Shown: positions 6,741 to 10,926 of the stretch, piece after piece
How the letters are laid out: the number at the start of each line of letters is the position of its first letter
Numbering within the stretch: the first letter of the stretch is position 1
NCBI GenBank assembly: GCA_964437245.1
Contig: CAYTGJ010000151.1
Coordinates: 1 to 10,926, forward strand
Length of the DNA: 10,926 nt
Direction: 5' to 3'
DNA from: JANYCO01 sp964437245
GTDB lineage: Bacteria; Bacteroidota; Bacteroidia; Cytophagales; Cytophagaceae
Position numbers and translations under genes: made by a program
The notes under the pieces: generated by a model
Databases searched by the model: none
Seen by the model: the letters and a program-made list of their open reading frames with translations, nothing else
What the model was told of the DNA's origin: nothing

Positions 6741-9700
6741 TTATCGTATGATCACCATTTTATTGGTCAATCTTTCAGCCCCGGAGATGATATGATAATA
6801 GTAAATACCCGGACTCATTTTAGAACCATTCGTCCATGTAAACTGGTTTCCCCCTTTATGCATAAATCCAAGTTCAATGTTTTCTTGTTTCTCTCCTGAA
6901 ATATTCACGATCTCCAGCACTACATTCCCGGGATTGGATAAGGTGAAAACAATAGAAGTTTGTTCTGAAAAAGGATTAGGCATGTTGCGAAGAATAGAAG
7001 AGGCCGAAGAAACAGCATCAAATAATCCTGTTACACTTTGAACGGTGATCGAATTGGAAGTCGCATCTGTCAGAGTCCCACTTTGAGCTTCTAGAACATA
7101 ACTGTCGGCTGCGTCAAATACGATATCATCAAAGGCTGCAATACCTTTCACCGCAGTTTGAGAAATAGTTCCGGAAACAGTCCCTGATCCGGAAATTTTA
7201 GCAAGCGTAATCGTACCTGAAAACGTAGTATCGACAGCGTTGTCTGCGTCTACTGCCTTTACGTAGAAAGACGGCATTTCAGTATCTTCATTCACCGGAT
7301 CGGTTGTAAGATCAGTAAATACCAATTGGGTAGCGCCTACTATTATAGTGATGGAAGTAGCAGTGAATGTTCCATCGGTAGCCTGTAAAACATATTCACC
7401 AGGTGCATCGAATTTTATGTCATTGAAGGTAGCTATTCCGGAAGAAGACGTTTTCGTGAGTGTTCCCGAAATATTCCCCGGACCGGATAACTTAGAGATA
7501 GTAATGGAAGTATTCGGATATACAGCAGCACTATTGTAATGGTTCGCATCCTGAGCTGCTACTCTGAAGTCAGGAAGCGAAATATTTACTCTTACAATCG
7601 GATTGACTCTTGCAAATACAAGTTTTGTAGCGGTGATCGTATTGCCCCGTATTGGGTTTGAATAACCGAGTAGATTTCCGCTGGAAATTGCTTTTAATGT
7701 ATAAGTACCAGGTCTTGATACCTGTAATCCGGAGAAGGATGCGACGCCATTCACTGCATTCTGCGTGAAGGTTCCGGATAAAGTTCCGCCTCCGCTTGCA
7801 AGACTCACGGTAATCGGATCACTGAAAGAAGTATTTATAGTCCCGTCCGCATTGTAAGCAGTAACCGTAAAGGTTGTCACACTGGTAGTATAATTAAAAG
7901 ATGTAACAGGAGCTGCCGCAATGGAGAATTGAAGATAATCCTGAGGTACATACTTTAAAACAGCAGTAGGGCCAGAAACCTGACTAGCGGCGATCCACCC
8001 ATGATCGTTGTCTGAAAATCTTATGGATTTTGAATAACTGCCGGGGATCAATGTTCTTGTCCAGTTCGTTCCTCCGTTTATGGTTCTGAGAACAACATTG
8101 CCCGATGTCACCCAGCCATTATTAGCATCTGTAAAGTAAACGGAAGAAAATGTAGCGGTAGAAGCCAGTCCTGAAGTGACATTTGTCCAGTTCGTACCTC
8201 CATCAGTGGTCTTTAAAATTCTATTGGAGGGACCTACGGCGTATCCTGTTGTTGAATTCACCATGGATACTGCATTCAGGTCTGTGGTTATGCCGGAAGT
8301 TTGAGTAGTCCAGTTAGTTCCATCGTATTTCAGGATCACTCCTCCTTTTCCGACTGCCCATCCGTGTGTAGCATCAGCAAAACTAACGGAAGTAAGGTTG
8401 TTGGTTACTCCGGTAGTTTGAATGCTCCAATTGTTTCCACCATCCGTAGAACTTATAATCGTCCCTGTATCTCCGACTGCCCATCCTGTATTGGCATCCA
8501 CAAAATCAATTCCGTTGAGATGTCTGGAAGTACCGCTTGTTTGTACCGTCCATCCTGAGCTTCCTCCGTCGGTTGTTTTAATGATCGTACCGTTTTCACC
8601 AGCGGCCCATCCATCAGAGGTACCGTTAAAAAATATAGTGTTGAGCTTGTTAACCGTATTCGTGGTCTGAGCATCCCAGGAGGTTCCGCCATTGGAAGAG
8701 TAAATAATATTTCCGCCTCTTCCTGTTGCATAGACGTTATTGTGGTCGGCAGGAAATACGGAGGTAAGTTCAATGGAGTTATCTCCGGCCAAAGACCATG
8801 TGGCGCCACCGTCCGTAGTTTTAATCATTTTGCCTCCCAAAGCATATCCAGTGGTCGCAGAACTGAATGAAACGGCATTGAGTGTCCATCCTTCAAATCC
8901 TGTTGTCAACTGAGACCAGTTGTTTCCACTGTCGGTGGTTTTAAATACTCCTCCCTGATCATCGGTTGTATACCCAAGATTGGCGTCTACAAAGTAAAAA
9001 CTCTGAAAAGTACCGATAACAGGAGTAGAAATATATTGCCATGTTTGTCCCCCGTCAATGGTTTTATATAATTCTCCGGCAAACTGATCCGATATAAATC
9101 CTGTCTCCGCATTTACAAACTGCATGGTATTAAAGGAAAGGTTAAGCGCAGGATTCGGGTTCGGCAATCTAAACCATGTATTCCCTCCATCGGTTGTCTT
9201 ATATAGAGGAGATCGACCGTTTCCCAGAATGTACCCCGTATTGTTATCAGCAAAATCCACACTGGTGAATCGTGTCGCCGGATTTTCAAGCGTTTGCTGA
9301 ATCCAGTTGTTCCCTCCGTCGGTTGTTTTAAAAACAACCCCGCTATTTTCTCCAGTACCGACTCCCCATCCTGTTGTGGCAGAGATAAATTCAAAATTCT
9401 CAATACGGGCAGATACGTTTATGGATTGATTTATCCAGGTAGTTCCGCCGTCTGTCGTATGATGTATACCACCGTTCCAGTCTGCGATCCAGCCATTGTT
9501 GGCATCATAGAAAAAGAGCGAGGAAGTAGTATGGTTAGTGATTTTTTTGACCGACCAGGTCGTACCTCCATTAGTGGTTTTAAAAAAATCTCCGAATGCA
9601 TTTACGGCAACCACGTTGTGGTCATCCAAGGCCTTTAGGCTTGTTCCGTTGTAGAATGAATGCGGTTTTCCGTATTGATAGTCCCAGTTCTGCCCGAATG

Positions 9701-9746
9701 ACTGAACGGAGGACAAAATGAATAGAATTAGTATAAGTCGTTTCAT
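6741..9746 (-). CDS. Large T9SS-exported protein: Ycf48/BNR-type beta-propeller repeats, three Ig-like modules, sorting domain
   Basis: I place the start at 9746 (MKRLILILFILSSVQSFGQ, a clean signal peptide), giving 1001 residues; a longer in-frame ATG at 9803 would add 19 residues and would put the promoter and an operator-like repeat inside the gene. Residues about 33-598 hold 13 clear units of the form IIKTTDGGxxW...LNxVxFxDxxTGWAVG, with the Trp at 64, 104, 148, 191, 236, 277, 317, 357, 399, 440, 479, 520 and 562, a 39-45 residue period; a degenerate 14th unit ends near LKYVPQDY. This is the Ycf48/sortilin-like propeller fold. Residues about 603-906 are three tandem Ig-like modules sharing G-(V/I)-A-(S/T/A)-F and Y-(T/V)-L-(K/Q/E)-A. 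Residues about 917-1001 are a type A T9SS sorting domain (NMPNPFSEQTSIVFTLS). It is the first gene of the minus-strand run, directly downstream of the promoter with two inverted repeats. Likely surface-exposed, binding or adhesion; partner unknown. Confidence 0.9.
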   Translation of the reverse strand: MKRLILILFILSSVQSFGQNWDYQYGKPHSFYNGTSLKALDDHNVVAVNAFGDFFKTTNGGTTWSVKKITNHTTSSLFFYDANNGWIADWNGGIHHTTDGGTTWINQSINVSARIENFEFISATTGWGVGTGENSGVVFKTTDGGNNWIQQTLENPATRFTSVDFADNNTGYILGNGRSPLYKTTDGGNTWFRLPNPNPALNLSFNTMQFVNAETGFISDQFAGELYKTIDGGQTWQYISTPVIGTFQSFYFVDANLGYTTDDQGGVFKTTDSGNNWSQLTTGFEGWTLNAVSFSSATTGYALGGKMIKTTDGGATWSLAGDNSIELTSVFPADHNNVYATGRGGNIIYSSNGGTSWDAQTTNTVNKLNTIFFNGTSDGWAAGENGTIIKTTDGGSSGWTVQTSGTSRHLNGIDFVDANTGWAVGDTGTIISSTDGGNNWSIQTTGVTNNLTSVSFADATHGWAVGKGGVILKYDGTNWTTQTSGITTDLNAVSMVNSTTGYAVGPSNRILKTTDGGTNWTNVTSGLASTATFSSVYFTDANNGWVTSGNVVLRTINGGTNWTRTLIPGSYSKSIRFSDNDHGWIAASQVSGPTAVLKYVPQDYLQFSIAAAPVTSFNYTTSVTTFTVTAYNADGTINTSFSDPITVSLASGGGTLSGTFTQNAVNGVASFSGLQVSRPGTYTLKAISSGNLLGYSNPIRGNTITATKLVFARVNPIVRVNISLPDFRVAAQDANHYNSAAVYPNTSITISKLSGPGNISGTLTKTSSSGIATFNDIKFDAPGEYVLQATDGTFTATSITIIVGATQLVFTDLTTDPVNEDTEMPSFYVKAVDADNAVDTTFSGTITLAKISGSGTVSGTISQTAVKGIAAFDDIVFDAADSYVLEAQSGTLTDATSNSITVQSVTGLFDAVSSASSILRNMPNPFSEQTSIVFTLSNPGNVVLEIVNISGEKQENIELGFMHKGGNQFTWTNGSKMSPGIYYYHIISGAERLTNKMVIIR
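7029..7940 (-). repeat. Coding tandem repeat: three Ig-like modules
   Basis: Three modules of about 100 residues follow each other between the propeller and the sorting domain. Each contains F-x-V-x-A-x-(N/D)-A-(D/N), then I-T-(V/I/L), then G-(T/N)-(L/I/V)-S-G-T-(F/L/I), then G-(V/I)-A-(S/T/A)-F and a Y-x-L-(K/Q/E)-A strand. The arrangement is that of bacterial Ig-like spacer domains, which hold a functional head away from the cell surface. Confidence 0.75.
7955..9650 (-). repeat. Coding tandem repeat: 13 clear (probably 14) propeller units
   Basis: About 1.7 kb encodes units of roughly 41 residues (about 123 bp). The strongest nucleotide identity is at the TTDGGxxW turn: for example CCTCCGTCGGTTGTTTTA occurs at both 8563-8580 and 9313-9330, and closely related copies recur between. 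Because the copies are diverged, long open frames appear by chance on the other strand and in other frames; these are not genes. Thirteen clear units plus one degenerate unit would suit two seven-bladed propellers, which is inference. Confidence 0.85.
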
Positions 9747-9760
9747 GGTATGGATATTTG

Positions 9761-9777
9761 TTGTAACATTGTTGCAA
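9761..9777. promoter_or_regulatory. Operator-like inverted repeat over the -7 box and start site
   Basis: TTGTAACA-T-TGTTGCAA is an 8-1-8 inverted repeat with only one non-complementary pair (T at 9764 against G at 9774). An odd-length, single-base-centre palindrome of this size is the geometry of Fur-superfamily sites (Fur, Zur, PerR). It covers the -7 element and the predicted transcription start of the minus-strand block, so binding should repress. The identity of the regulator, Zur being the favoured guess, is inference. Confidence 0.6.
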
Positions 9778-9804
9778 ATATAATAAATTAGTTTTAATTG
9801 CAAT
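9775..9804 (-). promoter_or_regulatory. Bacteroidota-type promoter of the propeller-TonB gene block
   Basis: Read on the minus strand, TATATTTG (9775-9782) matches the Bacteroidota -7 consensus TAnnTTTG exactly. ATTG (9801-9804), with its TTG 18 bases upstream of the -7 box, fits the less strict -33 element TTTG. Transcription should begin near 9770, leaving a leader of about 24 bases before the ATG at 9746. No Shine-Dalgarno sequence is evident. Confidence 0.65.
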
Positions 9805-9820
9805 GTTGTTGCAATTAAAA
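9792..9820. promoter_or_regulatory. Second operator-like inverted repeat over the -33 element
   Basis: Perfect 12-bp arms TTTTAATTGCAA (9792-9803) and TTGCAATTAAAA (9809-9820) flank the spacer TGTTG. Within it, 9798-9814 (TTGCAATGTTGTTGCAA) fits the first site's pattern TTGYAACA-N-TGTTRCAA with two mismatches, and its centre lies 37 bp from that of the first site. It covers the -33 element of the minus-strand promoter and is about 40 bp upstream of the divergent methyltransferase start, so it could act on both genes. A terminator is unlikely because it lies between two divergent starts. Confidence 0.6.
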
Positions 9821-9861
9821 TAAGTAAGATTTAATAAACTAAAGCTTGGGTTGATAATCAG

Positions 9862-10926
9862 ATGATTAATAAAGGAGTAGAAAATAGTGTTTGTATTAAT
9901 TGTGGGAGTGCATTTAGGAATGCTATATGGGATACTAATTATTTGAAATGTGCTTCCTGTGGGTTTAAATACCCTCTTATTAAGAATGCTATTCCTGTTC
10001 TCGTCAATAATCCGGAAGAATTACTGGCCAGAACTTTTTTGCTGTATGAAAAGCAAATAAGAGAACAGGAGTCTATTATACAAAGGACCAAAACGGATCA
10101 GACGGGAAAAAACAGGGAGATTCATCAAAGAATCGTATTGGCGTCTCAGTATCAGATCCGGCAAAGCGAGCAACTGCAGAATGGCATCCGGCATTTTATT
10201 TCGCTAAAAGATCTGGCAAGGTACTGTGGGGAAACGGGAGCTTCCGGCTATACGAATGCCAATAATTATTTAAGAAGAGACTGGTCGCACCTTCCGGAAG
10301 CTGAAAAGGAAATTCAAACCATCATCAAGTCGGTTACACAGGAACTAAAAGCGTTAAATGGAGCATCAGAATCGGTGCTGGTCGCAGGAGCAGGAATGGG
10401 AAGACTGGCATGGGAACTTACTCATGACTACGAGGAAGTTTATGCCATTGACAATTCCATCACTATGGCCTGTTATTTTTATTCATTGCTGGAAAATGAT
10501 ATTGATTTTTACGATGTGAATCTTAAAAGAGTGTTTTACGAAAACGACAGCGTTCAGAAGATTACTGCATCGCTGGGTTGTGAGAAAGACGATTCTTATA
10601 GAGAACGACTAAACCGAATGAATTACATGATCGGAAACATGCTTCGATTGCCTTTCAACGATCATTCTTTATCAGCTATTGTATCTGTATACTTTACAGA
10701 CGTTTTCCCGCTTAGATATTATATCCGGGAAATAAAAAGACTCCTTAAGCCAGGAGGCATATTCGTTCATTATGGACCGCTTGAATATCATTTTAAGGAA
10801 ATTCCGGATATGCTTTCTGCGGAGGAAGTTAGAAATCTGTTTCAGGAAGAAGGATTTGAGATTCTTTCCGATCGTCAGGAGAGAAATACAAACCTTGAAT
10901 CTCCTGTATCCATGCTCTCGGTTAGT
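9862..10926 (+). CDS. N2227/carnosine N-methyltransferase-like SAM-dependent methyltransferase with N-terminal zinc ribbon, 3' truncated
   Basis: An open frame of 355 codons runs from ATG 9862 to the window end without a stop. Residues 11-33 have CINC and CASC pairs (C11, C14, C30, C33), a zinc ribbon like those that precede some small-molecule or rRNA methyltransferases. The middle contains NNYLRRDWSHLPEAEKEI at 134-151, then the SAM-binding motif VLVAGAGMGRLAWEL at 172-186 and the acidic YAIDNS at 194-199. Residues 292-311, KRLLKPGGIFVHYGPLEYHF, closely match the GPLLYHF signature of the N2227/carnosine N-methyltransferase family. Characterised relatives methylate a histidine imidazole in small peptides; the substrate here is unknown. 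Without the zinc ribbon match I would call it a generic class I methyltransferase. It diverges from the propeller gene, with 115 bp between starts that contain both operator-like repeats. Confidence 0.85.
   Translation, partial: MINKGVENSVCINCGSAFRNAIWDTNYLKCASCGFKYPLIKNAIPVLVNNPEELLARTFLLYEKQIREQESIIQRTKTDQTGKNREIHQRIVLASQYQIRQSEQLQNGIRHFISLKDLARYCGETGASGYTNANNYLRRDWSHLPEAEKEIQTIIKSVTQELKALNGASESVLVAGAGMGRLAWELTHDYEEVYAIDNSITMACYFYSLLENDIDFYDVNLKRVFYENDSVQKITASLGCEKDDSYRERLNRMNYMIGNMLRLPFNDHSLSAIVSVYFTDVFPLRYYIREIKRLLKPGGIFVHYGPLEYHFKEIPDMLSAEEVRNLFQEEGFEILSDRQERNTNLESPVSMLSVS

Noticed and set aside
8301..9638. Several 60-118 codon open frames within the propeller gene on both strands.
   Set aside because: They follow the repeat period of the propeller coding sequence, lack family features and are explained by the low stop frequency of the repeated turns.
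7955..9650. CRISPR array suggested by the regular repeats.
   Set aside because: The repeats are diverged, about 123 bp in period, and lie in one continuous reading frame encoding propeller blades.
9747..9803. Longer start for the propeller protein at 9803 (19 extra residues).
   Set aside because: The added residues precede a complete signal peptide beginning at 9746 and would place the -7 box and an operator-like repeat within the coding sequence.
9821..9861. Plus-strand promoter for the methyltransferase.
   Set aside because: TAAGATTT at 9825-9832 only partly resembles TAnnTTTG and no well-spaced -33 TTTG accompanies it, so I did not list it as a feature.

Overview
The window looks like a chromosomal segment of a Bacteroidota (Bacteroidetes) bacterium. 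Evidence: two proteins end in type IX secretion (T9SS, Por) C-terminal sorting domains, a DUF4625-like lipoprotein sits beside a TonB-dependent receptor, a TAnnTTTG-type -7 promoter element is present, and Shine-Dalgarno sequences are generally absent. A 10-N run at 210-219 shows this is a draft assembly. The left 2 kb is visibly richer in G+C than the rest.

Layout. (1) 1-853, plus strand: 3' part of a YfeH-type SBF-like transporter, interrupted by the N run. (2) 850-1932, plus: Old Yellow Enzyme-family ene-reductase, overlapping the transporter by ATGA. (3) 1970-2635, plus: QueH, the last step of queuosine synthesis. (4) A four-gene minus-strand block read from 9746 down to 2733: a 1001-residue T9SS-exported beta-propeller protein, a hairpin, a 308-residue T9SS-exported protein with two His clusters, a DUF4625-like lipoprotein with an H-x5-C-H-x-H cluster, and a TonB-dependent receptor with an H-x3-H-x-H loop. 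(5) 9862-10926, plus, divergent and cut by the window end: a carnosine-N-methyltransferase-like (N2227-type) SAM methyltransferase with an N-terminal zinc ribbon.

The minus-strand block is the most interesting part. Its last three genes are spaced by 11 and 2 bp. All three carry short His-rich motifs, and the head of the block has a Bacteroidota-type promoter whose -33 and -7 elements are each covered by a TTGYAACA-N-TGTTRCAA-like inverted repeat of Fur-family geometry. My working inference is a metal-responsive (zinc is the leading guess) surface acquisition system: T9SS surface protein, lipoprotein, then TonB receptor. The metal, the regulator and the role of the propeller protein are not shown by the sequence.

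The apparent frameshift in the first gene is an assembly artefact. The contig ends on both sides of the N run share CATC, and merging them restores one continuous family-typical reading frame.
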